From: Enterobacter mori LMG 25706
GTDB lineage: Bacteria; Pseudomonadota; Gammaproteobacteria; Enterobacterales; Enterobacteriaceae
NCBI RefSeq assembly: GCF_000211415.1
Contig: NZ_GL890773.1
Span: 195,017-256,665, forward strand
DNA: 61,649 nt
Direction of reading: 5' to 3'
The stretch's first letter is position 1, and each line of letters begins with the position of its first letter. Below, piece after piece: positions 21,278 through 35,643 of the stretch. Made by a program: the position numbers and the translations under genes. The notes beneath the pieces are model-generated. The model made no database searches, was not told where the DNA came from, and saw only the letters and a program-made list of their open reading frames with translations.

Positions 21278-22453
21278 ATGGCTCGTTTTCTGTTTTGTAG
21301 TTTCGCGTTGGTTCTGCTTTATCCGTCGGGCATTGATATGTATCTGGTGGGACTCCCCCACATCGCCCGCGATCTGGGCGCCAGCGAAGCGCAGCTGCAC
21401 ATCGCGTTTTCGGCCTACCTCGCGGGGATGGCGTCGTCGATGGTGTTTGCCGGGAAGATTGCGGATAAAGCAGGCCGTCAGCCTGTCGCGATAACGGGTG
21501 CCATCATTTTTGCCCTGGCGTCCATTCTCTGCTCACAGGCGCAAAACAGCACCCTGTTCCTGTCGGGCCGCTTCATTCAGGGCATTGGCGCCGGTGGCTG
21601 TTACGTCGTCGCTTTTGCCATTTTGCGCGACACCTTAAGCGCCCAGCGCCGCGCAAAAGTGCTGTCGATGCTGAACGGTATTACCTGCATCATCCCGGTG
21701 CTGGCACCCGTAGTGGGCTACCTGATCATGCTGAAATTCCCGTGGCAGAGCCTGTTCTGGACCATGGCGGCGATGGGTGCGCTGGTCTTTATTTTGTCTA
21801 TCACCGTACTGAAAGAGACCCATCCCGGCTCGCAGAATACGGGCCACACCGCAACCCTTCACCCAGTTGAAAAGCTGCTTAACCGCTTTTTCCTCAGCCG
21901 ACTGGCCGTGACCACGTTAAGCGTGGCGGTGATCCTGACCTATGTAAACGTTTCCCCTGTCTTGCTGATGGAAACCATGGGCTTCGACCGCGGTCAGTAT
22001 TCAACGGTAATGGCACTGACCGCGATGGTCAGTATGGCTGTCTCATTTTCTACCCCGTTTGCGCTGAACATTTTTCGCCAGCGCACGCTAATGCTGGCCT
22101 CACAGGCATTGTTCCTTGCCGCAGGCGTGATTCTGGCGACTGCGAGTTCGCACGCGGTGATGCTGGTGGGCATCACGCTCATCTGCGCCGGTTTTTCCGT
22201 CGGCTTTGGCGTGGCGATGAGCCAGGCGCTCGGGCCGTTCTCGCTGCGCGCGGGTGTAGCGAGTTCGGTATTGGGCATTGCGCAGGTCTGCGGTTCATCG
22301 CTGTGGATTTGGCTGGCAGCCGTTCTTGGTCTTAACGCGCTGAATATGCTGATCGGGATTCTGATTGGCTGTAGCATTGTCTGCATTACCTTACTTATGG
22401 TCATCCAGCCCGCGGCGCATTATGAAGAAGCCCATCAGCAGTCTCGATCTTAA
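21278..22453 (+). CDS. mdtL: MFS drug efflux transporter MdtL
   Basis: 12-helix Bcr/CflA-type drug:H+ antiporter, 391 aa, inner membrane. Starts [20 protein letters not shown]; the frame stays open 10 codons upstream but homology starts here. Motif A in the loop after helix 2 reads [11 protein letters not shown]; helix 1 holds [10 protein letters not shown] and motif C-like [11 protein letters not shown] follows. Its end overlaps the yidZ start by 32 bases, as in E. coli where the pair is adjacent. Confidence 0.93.
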   Translation: MARFLFCSFALVLLYPSGIDMYLVGLPHIARDLGASEAQLHIAFSAYLAGMASSMVFAGKIADKAGRQPVAITGAIIFALASILCSQAQNSTLFLSGRFIQGIGAGGCYVVAFAILRDTLSAQRRAKVLSMLNGITCIIPVLAPVVGYLIMLKFPWQSLFWTMAAMGALVFILSITVLKETHPGSQNTGHTATLHPVEKLLNRFFLSRLAVTTLSVAVILTYVNVSPVLLMETMGFDRGQYSTVMALTAMVSMAVSFSTPFALNIFRQRTLMLASQALFLAAGVILATASSHAVMLVGITLICAGFSVGFGVAMSQALGPFSLRAGVASSVLGIAQVCGSSLWIWLAAVLGLNALNMLIGILIGCSIVCITLLMVIQPAAHYEEAHQQSRS

Positions 22454-23393
22454 TCTCCTGCTTTGCCTGCAGCTTTTGCTGCAGGAGCGCAGCGTCACCA
22501 AAGCCGCGAAGCGGATGAACGTGACGCCGTCTGCGGTGAGTAAATCACTGGCCAAGCTGCGCGACTGGTTCGAAGACCCGCTGTTTGTGAAAACGCCGTT
22601 AGGGCTGCTGCCCACCCCGCTGACGGTAAGCCTGGAGCAGGATCTGGCCGACTGGATGCAGATTGGCAATCAGATCCTCGATAAATTTCACCATGACTCC
22701 CCGGGCGGGCTGACGTTCGTGCTGGCCGCCGAAACGCCGTTGATGCTGATCCGCTTTAACGCCCTGCTGGAGCAGGTGAATCAGCGCTATCCGCAGGCTA
22801 CGGTGAAGATGCGCCACTGGGATTACGATTCGCTGGATGCCATTACGCGTGGAGAGGTGGATCTGGGATTCACCGGGCGCGAAACGCACCCGCGCTCCCG
22901 TGAGCTGCTGAAGCTGTTACCGTGGTTTATCGACTACGAGATCCTGTTTAGTGACCGTCCGTGCGTGTATCTGCGTGAGGATCATCCAGCGCTCCAGGAG
23001 GAGTGGAACCTGGAGACCTTTCTGCGCTACCCGCATATCAGCATTTTCTGGGAACGCAGCGACACCTGGGCGCTCGACGAGGTGCTAAGAGAGATGGGGC
23101 GCGAGCGTAATATCGCCATGAGCCTGCCCGGCTTCGAGCAGTCGATGTTTATGGCTGCACAGCCCGACCATAACTATATCGCCACCGCACCGTACTACTG
23201 CCATCACTACAATCAGCTCCACCAGCGAAAACTGATCGCGCTTCCTATTCCCATTGACGAAGCGCAGGCTGAAAAGCTGACCGTGCCCTTCACCATGATC
23301 TGGCATCAACGGAACAGCCATAACCCCAAAATCCTTTGGTTGCGTGAGACAATCAAAGCGCTGTACGCCGCTCCAGGTCCTGTTTTTGCCTAA
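22422..23393 (+). CDS. yidZ: LysR-family regulator YidZ
   Basis: 323-aa LysR-type regulator matching E. coli YidZ (reported there to affect anaerobic nitric-oxide resistance). N-terminal [43 protein letters not shown]; effector domain from about [11 protein letters not shown]. Start [11 protein letters not shown] chosen by homology; ATG overlaps the end of mdtL, suggesting co-transcription. Confidence 0.92.
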   Translation: MKKPISSLDLNLLLCLQLLLQERSVTKAAKRMNVTPSAVSKSLAKLRDWFEDPLFVKTPLGLLPTPLTVSLEQDLADWMQIGNQILDKFHHDSPGGLTFVLAAETPLMLIRFNALLEQVNQRYPQATVKMRHWDYDSLDAITRGEVDLGFTGRETHPRSRELLKLLPWFIDYEILFSDRPCVYLREDHPALQEEWNLETFLRYPHISIFWERSDTWALDEVLREMGRERNIAMSLPGFEQSMFMAAQPDHNYIATAPYYCHHYNQLHQRKLIALPIPIDEAQAEKLTVPFTMIWHQRNSHNPKILWLRETIKALYAAPGPVFA

Positions 23394-23515
23394 GAAAATG
23401 TAAAGTTCGGTCCTAAGTCTTCTCTTACGCCGATTTACTGATTAAAACAGGAGTCAAGTTAAGCGATAATCATGTAACCGTTTAACCGATTACGACCATT
23501 ATCAAGGAGCGAAAA

Positions 23516-24262
23516 ATGGCAACGCACTTTGCAAGAGGGATACTTACAGACGGACATCTCGTATCGGCCAGAATTTCTTCAGCCTGTCACACTGAAGCGC
23601 TCACGCTTCCGGAGCACCGCAGGACGCGGTTTTTAGCCTCCAGAGCACTTCTCGCCGAGCTTATGTTCATGCTCTACGGCACCAGTGAGCTGCCGGACAT
23701 TATTATCCAGCCAGAAGGCCGTCCGGTCTTCGCTGACCCGGAACTCCCCCGGTTTTCCATCGCCTATACTGGCAACATTATTGGTGTCGCGCTCACTACC
23801 GAGGGTGACTGTGGACTGGATATGGAACTTCAGCGCGCGATGCGCAGCTTCCACGGTGCTAATGCGCATAACGACTACCCGCTCTCCAGCAATGAAAAGC
23901 TCTGGGTACGCAATCAAAACGATCCTGTTGAAGCCAGAGCCCAACTCATCACCCTGCGTCAGAGCATTCGTAAGCTCTGTGGATGTGCGTCTGACGATGC
24001 CAGCCTGTTGCAACTCCTGCCAGGATCGGGACGCCTGCGTGCCACGAGAGCCACGTTGGTTGAAGCGCTCAGCGATGCCGAGGACGTGTTAATCTGGTCG
24101 ATTGCCGTCACCCCGGCGATCGAACGTATGAAAATCTGGGAATTTGACAGTCAACAGGGATGGCGTAGCCTTCCTGATGTGCCCGAGCGCGCCAACGAGC
24201 CCGCCGCGCGCCTGATGCGTTTAACCAGTTTACCGGCAGAAAAAGCAATCACTCTTAGCTGA
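23516..24262 (+). CDS. yieE: 4'-phosphopantetheinyl transferase-like YieE
   Basis: 248-aa member of the Sfp/AcpT-like phosphopantetheinyl transferase superfamily, matching E. coli YieE. The magnesium-binding region DCGLDMELQ (residues ~101-109) corresponds to the family G-(I/V)-D-(I/V)-E motif. FLASRALLAELM and the GRPVF...FSIAYTGN segments correspond to the family R-x-A/K-P-F...S-hydrophobic motifs. Expected to attach 4'-phosphopantetheine from CoA to a carrier protein; the downstream K-E-A motif is less clear here. Separate from yieF by 36 bp. Confidence 0.85.
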   Translation: MATHFARGILTDGHLVSARISSACHTEALTLPEHRRTRFLASRALLAELMFMLYGTSELPDIIIQPEGRPVFADPELPRFSIAYTGNIIGVALTTEGDCGLDMELQRAMRSFHGANAHNDYPLSSNEKLWVRNQNDPVEARAQLITLRQSIRKLCGCASDDASLLQLLPGSGRLRATRATLVEALSDAEDVLIWSIAVTPAIERMKIWEFDSQQGWRSLPDVPERANEPAARLMRLTSLPAEKAITLS

Positions 24263-24298
24263 TCCATTCAGGGTCATCATGATGAAACAGGAGTAATC

Positions 24299-24865
24299 AT
24301 GTCTGATACGTTGAAAGTTGTTACGTTACTGGGAAGCCTGCGCAAAGGTTCATTTAACGGGATGGTCGCCCGCACCCTGCCACAGCTGGCACCTGCGGGG
24401 ATGGAAATTAGTGCCCTGCCGCCCATTGGCGATATGCCGCTTTATGATGCTGACGTTCAGCAGGAAGAGGGATTCCCGCAGAGCGTTGAGGCGCTGGCGG
24501 AGCAAATTCGCCAGGCTGACGGGGTGGTCATCGTCACACCGGAGTATAACTACTCGGTGCCGGGCGGCCTGAAGAATGCCATTGACTGGCTGTCCCGTTT
24601 GCCTGAACAGCCGCTGTCAGGCAAACCGGTTCTGATCCAGACCAGCTCGATGGGCGCGATTGGCGGCGCGCGCTGCCAATATCACCTGCGCCAGATCCTG
24701 GTGTTCCTGGATGCGATGGTGATGAACAAGCCGGAGTTTATGGGCGGTGTGATTCAGAATAAGGTCGACCCGCAGACGGGTGAAGTGGTGGATCAGAGCA
24801 CGCGTGACCATCTTTCTGGTCAGCTGACCGCGTTTGGGGATTATATTAAGCGGGTGAAGGCGTAA
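24299..24865 (+). CDS. chrR: NAD(P)H-dependent FMN quinone/chromate reductase YieF
   Basis: Flavodoxin-like FMN reductase, 188 aa (E. coli YieF/ChrR 188), reducing quinones and chromate and protecting from oxidative stress. FMN phosphate loop LLGSLRKGSFNG (residues ~10-21) and VTPEYNYSVPGGLKNAIDWLSR, the flavin-contact motif of the family, are present. Runs with yieE; a palindromic element and hairpin follow before the opposing adeP. Confidence 0.95.
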   Translation: MSDTLKVVTLLGSLRKGSFNGMVARTLPQLAPAGMEISALPPIGDMPLYDADVQQEEGFPQSVEALAEQIRQADGVVIVTPEYNYSVPGGLKNAIDWLSRLPEQPLSGKPVLIQTSSMGAIGGARCQYHLRQILVFLDAMVMNKPEFMGGVIQNKVDPQTGEVVDQSTRDHLSGQLTAFGDYIKRVKA

Positions 24866-24885
24866 GGGTGAAGTGCGGGCTGATG

Positions 24886-24918
24886 CCCTCACCCTGGCCC
24901 TCTCCCACGGGGAGAGGG
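24886..24918. repeat. GC-rich intergenic palindrome
   Basis: CCCTCACCCTGGCCCTCTCC followed by the inverted CCTCTCCC..GGGGAGAGG dyad. This is a common short dispersed enterobacterial intergenic palindrome type; only one copy is in this window. Confidence 0.5.
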
Positions 24919-24928
24919 AACAAACACT

Positions 24929-24954
24929 AAAGCCCTTTTCGAAGAAAAGGGCTT
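24929..24954. terminator. Hairpin between convergent yieF and adeP
   Basis: AAGCCCTTTTC-GAA-GAAAAGGGCTT, an 11-bp stem located 6 nt past the adeP stop (minus) and 63 nt past yieF. It can serve both directions; T-runs on either side are only moderate. Confidence 0.7.
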
Positions 24955-24959
24955 GCTGT

Positions 24960-26297
24960 TTATTTGGCGTCGATAAACACAATCTTCAGCACAAACAGCA
25001 GCGCCACAACGATCACACACGGGCTGAGCTCGCGGAAGCGGCCGGTACCGATCTTCATCACGCAGTAAGAGATAAAGCCCAGCGCAATACCTTCAGTGAT
25101 CGAGAAGCTGAACGGCATCATCACGGCGGTGATAAACGCCGGTACCGCTTCGGTTAAATCTTCCCATTTCACGCGCGCCAGGCTAGACGTCATCAGCACG
25201 CCAACGTAGATCAACGCGCCTGCGGCCGCATACGGTGGAACCATCCCCGCCAGCGGAGAAAGGAAGATCACCAGCAGGAACAGAACGCCGCCCACCACCG
25301 CCGTCAAACCCGTACGGCCGCCCACGGACACGCCGGAAGAGGACTCGATGTAAGCGGTCACAGAGGATGTCCCGATGAAAGAGCCCGCCACGGAGGAGAC
25401 GCTATCCACAAACAGCGCCTGCTTCATGCGCGGGAATTTGCCTTTCTCATCCGCCAGACCCGCTTTGTCGGTCACGCCGATCAGCGTACCGGAGGAGTCA
25501 AACAGGTTAACCAGCATGAAGGAGAAAATCACGCCCGCCAGACCGAGGTTCAGGGAGCCCGCCAGGTCAACGTGACCAATAACGGTAGAGACGCTCGGTG
25601 GCGCGGAGACGATCCCGTGATACTGGACATCGCCCAGCATCCAGCCCAGCAGGGTGGTGACCACGATGGACACCAGCACCGCCGCGTGAATATTGCGGGA
25701 AGCCAGGATCGCGATGATAAAGAAGCCCAGCACGCCCAGCAGCACGCTGTGAGAGGTCAGGTTGCCGATGCTCACCAGCGTTTCCGGGTTCGCCACGATC
25801 ACACCGGCGTTTTTCAGACCCATCATGCCGATGAACAGGCCGATACCGCTGGTGATACCCACGCGCAGGCTCACCGGGATATTGGCAATCATCCAGTAGC
25901 GCACGCGGAAAATGGTCAGCAGCAGCAGGCCAACGGCGCCCCAGAAGATAGCGCCCATGCCAACCTGCCACGGCAGGCCCATCGCCTGAACGACCACGAA
26001 CGCGAAGAACGCATTCAGACCCATTGCCGGTGCCAACGCAACCGGCAGGTTAGCGAACACGCCCATCAGGATGCTGCCAAGGGCGGCAATCAGACAGGTG
26101 GTCACGAAGACGGCGCTGGTATCCATGCCAGCAACGCCCAGAATTTGCGGGTTAACAAAAACGATATACACCATCGTCAGGAAGGTGGTGAAACCGGCGA
26201 TCACTTCGGTGCGTGCCGTTGTGCCGTGCTCGCGCAGTTTGAACACGCGCTCAAGCAGACCCTGACCAGATGTCTGGGTTGTGTGTTGTTGACTCAT
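24960..26297 (-). CDS. adeP: High-affinity adenine permease AdeP
   Basis: AzgA-type purine:H+ symporter of the NCS2/NAT group, 445 aa, inner membrane. Conserved segments: TEVIAGFTTFLTMVYIVFVNPQ, the APAMGLNAFFAF helix, NLFDSSGTLIGVTD and GTSSVTAYIESSSG. Start at the second of two adjacent ATG codons, GGA 8 nt upstream; the first ATG is equally possible. Convergent with yieF and divergent from yieH. Confidence 0.94.
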   Translation of the reverse strand: MSQQHTTQTSGQGLLERVFKLREHGTTARTEVIAGFTTFLTMVYIVFVNPQILGVAGMDTSAVFVTTCLIAALGSILMGVFANLPVALAPAMGLNAFFAFVVVQAMGLPWQVGMGAIFWGAVGLLLLTIFRVRYWMIANIPVSLRVGITSGIGLFIGMMGLKNAGVIVANPETLVSIGNLTSHSVLLGVLGFFIIAILASRNIHAAVLVSIVVTTLLGWMLGDVQYHGIVSAPPSVSTVIGHVDLAGSLNLGLAGVIFSFMLVNLFDSSGTLIGVTDKAGLADEKGKFPRMKQALFVDSVSSVAGSFIGTSSVTAYIESSSGVSVGGRTGLTAVVGGVLFLLVIFLSPLAGMVPPYAAAGALIYVGVLMTSSLARVKWEDLTEAVPAFITAVMMPFSFSITEGIALGFISYCVMKIGTGRFRELSPCVIVVALLFVLKIVFIDAK

Positions 26298-26462
26298 CAT
26301 CAATTTCCGAACAAGGAGGGAAAATTCGTCGCTATCCTATACCAAAATGCGACAATAGTGGCGGTTATGAGATACTTTTTTCATTGATTTTGCTTATACG
26401 GCAACGATTGCGTCTCGTTAAACTGCCGTACGTAAACGTTAAACTTGTTAAAAGGGAAAGGC

Positions 26463-27129
26463 ATGTCCGGAATTGAAGCGGTATTTTTCGACTGCGACGG
26501 AACGCTGGTCGACAGTGAGGTCATTTGTTCCCGCGCATATGTGGCCATGTTCCAGGAATTTGGCATTACGCTCGATCTCGAAGAGGTGTTCAAACGCTTT
26601 AAGGGCGTGAAGCTGTACGAGATCATCGACATCATTAACCAGGAACACGGTGTGGATCTGGCGAAAGCCGATCTGGAACCGGTGTACCGCGCCGAGGTTG
26701 CACGCCTGTTCGACTCCGAGCTGGAAGTTATCGCCGGGGCTAACGCGTTGCTGGATGCGATGACGGTGCCAATCTGCGTGGTCTCTAACGGCCCGGTCAG
26801 CAAAATGCAGCACTCGCTGGGCAAGCTTGAGATGTTGCACCATTTCCCGGAAAAACTGTTCAGCGGCTACGATATCCAGCGCTGGAAGCCCGACCCGGCG
26901 CTGATGTTCCATGCGGCAAAAGCGATGAACGTCAACGTCGAGAACTGCATTCTGGTGGATGATTCGTCTGCGGGTGCACAGTCGGGGATTGATGCGGGCA
27001 TGGAGGTGTTTTACTTCTGCGCCGATCCGCACCAACAAGCCGATCGAGCATCCAAACGTGACAACCTTTACCGATCTGGCGCAGCTGCCGGAACTGTGGA
27101 AGGCGCGCGGGTGGGATATTACTCGCTGA
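26463..27129 (+). pseudogene. yieH: HAD phosphatase YieH, +1 frameshift near the end
   Basis: 6-phosphogluconate/purine-nucleotide phosphatase of the HAD family; motif I FDCDGTLVDSE, motif II VVSNGP and motif IV VDDSSAGAQSGIDAG are intact. After CADPH an extra base (C in 27031-27033) shifts the frame. The correct tail (KPIEHPNVTTFTDLAQLPEL, then WKARGWDITR) reads in the next frame, stopping at 27129; the shifted frame runs on into the REP to 27272. The 667-nt span is one more than the expected 666. The active site is unaffected. Confidence 0.88.
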
Positions 27130-27138
27130 AAAAACAAA

Positions 27139-27207
27139 GCCGGATGGCGCTAACGCTTATCCGGCCTACAAGGCTCGTAGGGCGGGTAAGCGATAGCGCC
27201 ACCCGCC
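27139..27207. repeat. REP pair (BIME) between yieH and phoU
   Basis: Two facing REP sequences: GCCGGATGGCGCTAACGCTT... (27139-27170) and a CGTAGGGCGGGTAAGCG... unit (27176-27207). Each folds on itself and the two are separated by 5 nt. Located between convergent genes, where it can stabilise 3' ends. Confidence 0.9.
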
Positions 27208-27214
27208 ACAAACA

Positions 27215-27940
27215 TCACTCTTTCGGATCTTTACCCGCCAGCAGCTTGTCCAGCTCGTCGCCGCCCACGTGACGGAAGTCCTGACCTTTCACGAAGTAGA
27301 AGATGTATTCGCAAATGTTCTGGCAGCGGTCCCCGATACGCTCGATGGAGCGCGCGCAGAACAGGGCAGTCAGTACGCTTGGGATGGTACGTGAATCTTC
27401 CATCATGTAGGTCATCAGCTGACGCACAATGCCTTCATACTCCTGGTCGACTTTCTTGTCTTCACGGTAAATACGCACCGCTTCGTCCAGATCCATACGC
27501 GCAAAGGCATCCAGCACGTCGTGCAGCATCTGCACGGTGTGGCGGCCCAGCGACTCCAGGCTCACCAGCAGCGGCTGGTGCTGCTGAGAGAACTTCTCCA
27601 GCGCGGTACGGCAGATTTTATCCGCAACGTCACCAATACGCTCCAGCTCGGCGATGGTCTTGATGATCGCCATCACCAGACGCAGATCGCTCGCCGTCGG
27701 CTGGCGTTTCGCGATAATGCGCACGCAAGCTTCGTCGATAGCCACTTCCATCATGTTGACGTTTTTGTCGCCTTCAATGACGCGCTTCGCCAGTTCGCTG
27801 TCCTGGTTGTGCATCGCCGTAATTGCATCAGAAAGCTGCTGCTCGACCATGCCGCCCATGGTCATCACCTGGGTGCGAATGCTTTCCAGCTCTGCGTTGA
27901 ACTGGCCGGAAATGTGTTTATTAAGATTGAGGTTGTCCAT
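27215..27940 (-). CDS. phoU: Phosphate signalling protein PhoU
   Basis: Negative regulator linking the PstSCAB transporter to PhoR/PhoB; 241 aa, two three-helix-bundle PhoU domains, each with metal-cluster E/DXXXD motifs ([41 protein letters not shown]). Start [20 protein letters not shown]; the open frame 10 codons upstream is not used. Last gene of pstSCAB-phoU, 26 bp after pstB. Confidence 0.97.
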
Positions 27941-27966
27941 GGTTTCTCCACATGCACTAAGGCAAA

Positions 27967-28752
<786 letters not shown>

Positions 28753-28787
28753 TCATTCGGCGCCGCGAGCTGCCGCGCCGTAAAAAT

Positions 28788-30640
<1,853 letters not shown>

Positions 30641-30672
30641 TCACTCTTCTGTTTGAGACGTCTTACGAATAT

Positions 30673-30743
30673 GCCCGGTGGCGCTGACGCTTACCGGGCC
30701 TACAGATTAAACCGTAGGGCGGGTAAGCGCAGCGCCACCCGCC
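30673..30743. repeat. REP pair (BIME) between pstS and pstC
   Basis: REP units at 30673-30703 and 30713-30743 in facing orientation. Sits inside the pst operon downstream of the highly expressed pstS, where REPs are known to stabilise upstream mRNA. Confidence 0.9.
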
Positions 30744-30764
30744 ATCTTCGTTAAATATATCCTG

Positions 30765-31838
<1,074 letters not shown>

Positions 31839-31862
31839 TTAAGTGGCTACGATGAGCAAAAT

Positions 31863-31913
31863 AGGACAAACAGGTGACAGATAAATGTACGAATTATGAC
31901 AGTTTTATGACAA
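31863..31913 (-). promoter_or_regulatory. Tandem Pho boxes of pstS
   Basis: Minus strand TTGTCATAAAACTGTCAT (31896-31913) matches the 18-bp PhoB box of two CTGTCAT half-sites with a 4-nt A-rich spacer. A second, weaker pair ATCTGTCACCTGTTTGTCCT (31863-31882) follows downstream. Both precede pstS, predicting PhoB activation under phosphate limitation. Confidence 0.85.
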
Positions 31914-32045
31914 CGAAAATTTCACTTAAAATTACGTAAAACTTTATATGTTTATCATGAACTTAAAGAGGAATGTGACAACCTGTTTTCAGTAATATTT
32001 TCTTTATGTGACACTGAAAAAATAGCTGAAAATGACAGATTGTCA

Positions 32046-32072
32046 TAAAAAAACTCCACCCGAAGGTGGAGT
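32046..32072 (-). terminator. Terminator after glmS
   Basis: ACTCCACC-CGAA-GGTGGAGT perfect 8-bp stem (32053-32072); on the minus strand followed by TTTTTTT. 10 nt past the glmS stop. Confidence 0.92.
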
Positions 32073-32081
32073 CTGAAGGGA

Positions 32082-33911
32082 TTATTCTACGGTGACGGAT
32101 TTCGCCAGGTTACGTGGCTGGTCAACGTCGGTGCCTTTGATCAGCGCCACGTGATAGGCCAGAAGCTGCAGCGGAACGGTGTAGAAGATCGGTGCAATCA
32201 CCTCTTCAACGTGCGGCATCTCGATGATGTGCATGTTGTCACTGCTGGCGAAACCGGCATCTTTATCAGCGAAGACGTACAGGACACCGCCGCGGGCGCG
32301 CACTTCTTCGATGTTGGATTTCAGTTTTTCCAGCAGTTCGTTGTTAGGTGCCACAACGATGACCGGCATATCTGCGTCGATCAGCGCCAGCGGGCCGTGT
32401 TTCAGCTCGCCTGCCGCATAGGCTTCAGCGTGGATGTAAGAGATCTCTTTCAGCTTCAGCGCGCCTTCCAGCGCAATCGGATACTGATCGCCACGACCCA
32501 GGAACAGGGCGTGATGTTTGTCAGAGAAGTCTTCAGCCAGCGCTTCAATGCGTTTGTCCTGAGACAGCATCTGCTCAATACGGCTCGGCAGCGCCTGCAG
32601 GCCGTGAACGATGTCGTGCTCAACGGAAGCATCTTCGCCTTTCAGACGCGCCAGTTTCGCCACCAGCATCAGCAGAACGGTCAACTGAGTGGTAAAGGCT
32701 TTCGTGGAGGCCACGCCGATTTCGGTACCCGCTTTGGTCATCAGTGCCAGATCGGACTCACGCACCAGCGATGAGCCTGGGACGTTACAGATGGCCAGCG
32801 AACCCAGGTAACCGAGCTCTTTAGACAGGCGCAGCGCTGCCAGCGTGTCTGCCGTTTCGCCGGACTGGGAAAGGGTGATCATCAGGCTGTTACGGCGCAC
32901 CGCGGATTTGCGATAGCGGAATTCAGACGCGATTTCCACGTCGCACGGCACGCCCGCCAGGGATTCAAACCAGTAGCGAGAGACCATACCGGAGTTGTAG
33001 GAGGTGCCACAGGCCACGATCTGAATATGCTCGACCTTGCCGAGCAGTTCGTTGGCGTTTGCGCCCAGCTCGCTCAGATCCACTTCACCGTGGCTAATGC
33101 GCCCGGTAAGGGTGTTTTTGATGGCGTTTGGCTGCTCGTAGATCTCTTTCTGCATGTAGTGACGGTACGCGCCTTTGTCGCCCGCGTCGTACTGCAGGTT
33201 AGATTCGATCTCCTGGCGTTTTACCTGCTCGCCTTTGGTATCGAATACGGTCACGCTGCGACGGGTCACTTCCGCGATATCCCCCTCTTCCAGGAAGATA
33301 AAGCGACGGGTAACCGGCAGGAGCGCCAGCTGGTCAGAAGCGATGAAGTTTTCACCCATGCCCAGACCGATAACCATCGGGCTACCGGAACGCGCGGCCA
33401 GCAGCGTAGACGGGTCGCGGGAATCCATGATCACCGTACCGTAGGCACCGCGCAGCTGAGGAATGGTGCGCAGTACCGCTTCACGCAGCGTGCCGCCCTG
33501 CTCCAGCTCCCAGTGCACCAGGTGAGCAATCACTTCGGTGTCAGTTTCAGAGACGAAGGTGTAGCCGCGCGCTTTCAGTTCTTCGCGCAGCGGTTCGTGG
33601 TTTTCGATAATGCCGTTGTGCACGACCACGATGTGTTCAGACACATGCGGGTGCGCGTTACCTTCAGACGGTTCGCCGTGCGTCGCCCAGCGGGTATGCG
33701 CAATACCGGTACCACCGTGCAGCGGGTGTTCTTCCGCGGCCTGGGCCAGCATCTGCACTTTACCGAGACGGCGCAGACGGGTCATATGACCTTCTGCATC
33801 AACGACAGCCAAACCGGCAGAGTCGTAGCCACGGTATTCCAGACGACGTAAACCTTCGAGAAGGATTTCAGCAATATCACGCTGCGCAACTGCGCCAACA
33901 ATTCCACACAT
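32082..33911 (-). CDS. glmS: Glucosamine-6-phosphate synthase GlmS
   Basis: Glutamine:fructose-6-phosphate amidotransferase, first step of UDP-GlcNAc synthesis. 609 aa. N-terminal nucleophile Cys after Met ([14 protein letters not shown]), glutaminase domain with HTRWATHG; two SIS isomerase domains with [20 protein letters not shown] and the C-terminal KSVTVE tail. Downstream of glmU; in E. coli the leader is controlled by GlmY/GlmZ small RNAs. Confidence 0.98.
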   Translation of the reverse strand: MCGIVGAVAQRDIAEILLEGLRRLEYRGYDSAGLAVVDAEGHMTRLRRLGKVQMLAQAAEEHPLHGGTGIAHTRWATHGEPSEGNAHPHVSEHIVVVHNGIIENHEPLREELKARGYTFVSETDTEVIAHLVHWELEQGGTLREAVLRTIPQLRGAYGTVIMDSRDPSTLLAARSGSPMVIGLGMGENFIASDQLALLPVTRRFIFLEEGDIAEVTRRSVTVFDTKGEQVKRQEIESNLQYDAGDKGAYRHYMQKEIYEQPNAIKNTLTGRISHGEVDLSELGANANELLGKVEHIQIVACGTSYNSGMVSRYWFESLAGVPCDVEIASEFRYRKSAVRRNSLMITLSQSGETADTLAALRLSKELGYLGSLAICNVPGSSLVRESDLALMTKAGTEIGVASTKAFTTQLTVLLMLVAKLARLKGEDASVEHDIVHGLQALPSRIEQMLSQDKRIEALAEDFSDKHHALFLGRGDQYPIALEGALKLKEISYIHAEAYAAGELKHGPLALIDADMPVIVVAPNNELLEKLKSNIEEVRARGGVLYVFADKDAGFASSDNMHIIEMPHVEEVIAPIFYTVPLQLLAYHVALIKGTDVDQPRNLAKSVTVE

Positions 33912-34072
33912 AGTTTTAGATTCCGAATTTAGGCATGATGCCTGCGTTGTCGCTGACCTGTATTTACCCTTTCCGGGCGCCCCGAGCCTTGTAGAGAGTG
34001 GGGTTATTTTTATGGGTACTGCTTGTGGGGGGAGATATATATTTATCTCCTCACCCGGGTTTGCCTGATGAC
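33912..34072 (-). promoter_or_regulatory. glmS leader with stem-loop
   Basis: Intergenic leader of glmS within glmUS. A 7-bp hairpin GGAGATA-TATATT-TATCTCC lies at 34031-34050, about 120 nt upstream of the start. E. coli glmS has a leader stem opened by GlmZ; whether this hairpin is the equivalent is inference. Confidence 0.4.
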
Positions 34073-34130
34073 GGCTACGCCTTATCAGGCCTACTCAATC
34101 GTAGGGCGGGTAAGCGTAGCGCCACCCGCC
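34073..34130. repeat. REP pair (BIME) between glmU and glmS
   Basis: REP units GCCTGATGACGGCTACGCC... (34073-34094) and CGTAGGGCGGGTAAGCG... (34100-34130), ending 6 nt from the glmU stop. Confidence 0.88.
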
Positions 34131-34136
34131 TTGTTG

Positions 34137-35507
34137 TTACTTTTTCTTCACCGGGCGTTTCCAGCCCTGCTTGTTGACCTGCGGAACGCGGCTTAACACC
34201 AGCTCGTTCGCGGCCACATCGCGGGTAACGGTTGTTCCAGCAGCAATGGTCACGCCGTTACCCACGGTAACAGGCGCCACCAGCTGCGTATCGGAGCCAA
34301 CGAACACGTCATCACCGATGATGGTTTTAAACTTGTTGGCACCGTCATAGTTGCAGGTAATGGTTCCCGCGCCGATGTTCACGTTGTCGCCAATTTCCGC
34401 ATCGCCCAGATAGGTCAGATGACCGGCTTTCGAGCCTTTACCCAGACGCGCTTTTTTCATTTCCACGAAGTTGCCTACGTGAGCGCCTTCCAGCAGTTCG
34501 GCACCCGGGCGCAAGCGTGCAAACGGGCCGATAGTACAAGCCACATCCAGACGGGCATCTTCCACCACGCTGTACGGGCTAATTTCGCAGCCGTCACCGA
34601 TAACGCTGTTTTTAATCACGCAGCCGGTGCCAATTTTGACGCGGTTGCCCAGCGTGACGTTGCCTTCAACGATAACGTTAGTATCAATCTCAACGTCACG
34701 CCCGTGCGACAGGGTGCCGCGCAGATCGAAACGTGCCGGATCGCGAAGCATCACACCCGCAAGAAGCAGCTTTTCGGCCTGCTCGGACTGATAAATACGC
34801 TCAAGACGGGAAAGCTGGAGACGATTGTTCACGCCGTCCGTTTCGCTGATACGCGCCGGATGAACGGCAGCAATTTCACGCCCTTCGTGATACGCCATCG
34901 CAATGATATCGGTGATGTAGTATTCACCCTGCGCATTATTGTTGTTGAGCTGAGACAGCCAGCGTTTCATATCCGCGCCGTTGGCAATCAGGATACCGGT
35001 GTTGATTTCCGGGATCTGGCGCTGTTCTTCGCTGGCATCTTTGTGTTCTACGATGCCGGTCACCTTGCCGTTTTCGCGGGTGATGCGGCCATAGCCGCTC
35101 GGGTCGTCCAGTACGACGGTGAGAAGGCCAATCCCGCCCTGGGGTTTAGCTTCACGCAGGCGGGTCAGGGTTTCAACGGAGATCAGCGGGACATCGCCGT
35201 ACAGCATCAGAATGTCTTCGTCATCGGCAAAGAACGGGGCCGCCTGCTGCATCGCATGGCCAGTTCCCAGCTGTTCAGCCTGAAGCACCCAGTTGAGCTT
35301 GTCGTCACACAGCGTCTTTTTCAGTAAATCGCCACCGTGGCCGTAGACCAGGTTTACCTGACGAGCGCCCAATTCATTTGCTGCATCAATGACATGCTGC
35401 ACCATTGGCTTTCCTGCCAACGTGTGAAGCACTTTAGGCAGATCGGAATACATGCGGGTACCTTTGCCAGCGGCAAGGATCACCACGCTCATCGCACTGT
35501 TTGACAT
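34137..35507 (-). CDS. glmU: Bifunctional GlmU uridyltransferase/acetyltransferase
   Basis: Makes UDP-GlcNAc from GlcN-1-P. 456 aa as in E. coli. N-terminal pyrophosphorylase with [18 protein letters not shown] (residues ~11-28) and LYGDVPLI; C-terminal left-handed beta-helix with hexapeptide repeats from about 250 ([18 protein letters not shown]) and the acetyltransferase site region [20 protein letters not shown]. Start [14 protein letters not shown]. Confidence 0.98.
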   Translation of the reverse strand: MSNSAMSVVILAAGKGTRMYSDLPKVLHTLAGKPMVQHVIDAANELGARQVNLVYGHGGDLLKKTLCDDKLNWVLQAEQLGTGHAMQQAAPFFADDEDILMLYGDVPLISVETLTRLREAKPQGGIGLLTVVLDDPSGYGRITRENGKVTGIVEHKDASEEQRQIPEINTGILIANGADMKRWLSQLNNNNAQGEYYITDIIAMAYHEGREIAAVHPARISETDGVNNRLQLSRLERIYQSEQAEKLLLAGVMLRDPARFDLRGTLSHGRDVEIDTNVIVEGNVTLGNRVKIGTGCVIKNSVIGDGCEISPYSVVEDARLDVACTIGPFARLRPGAELLEGAHVGNFVEMKKARLGKGSKAGHLTYLGDAEIGDNVNIGAGTITCNYDGANKFKTIIGDDVFVGSDTQLVAPVTVGNGVTIAAGTTVTRDVAANELVLSRVPQVNKQGWKRPVKKK

Positions 35508-35590
35508 ACGCATCCTGACGGTAGTTTGAGTAAGAAGTAAAAACGTTTGATGCTTAAAATTCTACATCTTTTTCATCATGAATTAAGGCA

Positions 35591-35625
35591 AAAAAAAAGC
35601 CAGCCTGGTATCCAGACTGGCTTTT
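35591..35625 (-). terminator. atp operon terminator
   Basis: GCCAG-C-CTGG-TAT-CCAG-A-CTGGC (35599-35621), stem with one opposing mismatch; minus strand continues with TTTTTTTT. 23 nt past the atpC stop. The plus strand also has TTTT, so it may be bidirectional. Confidence 0.88.
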
Positions 35626-35643
35626 GAGCTTTTCAAGCCGGTG

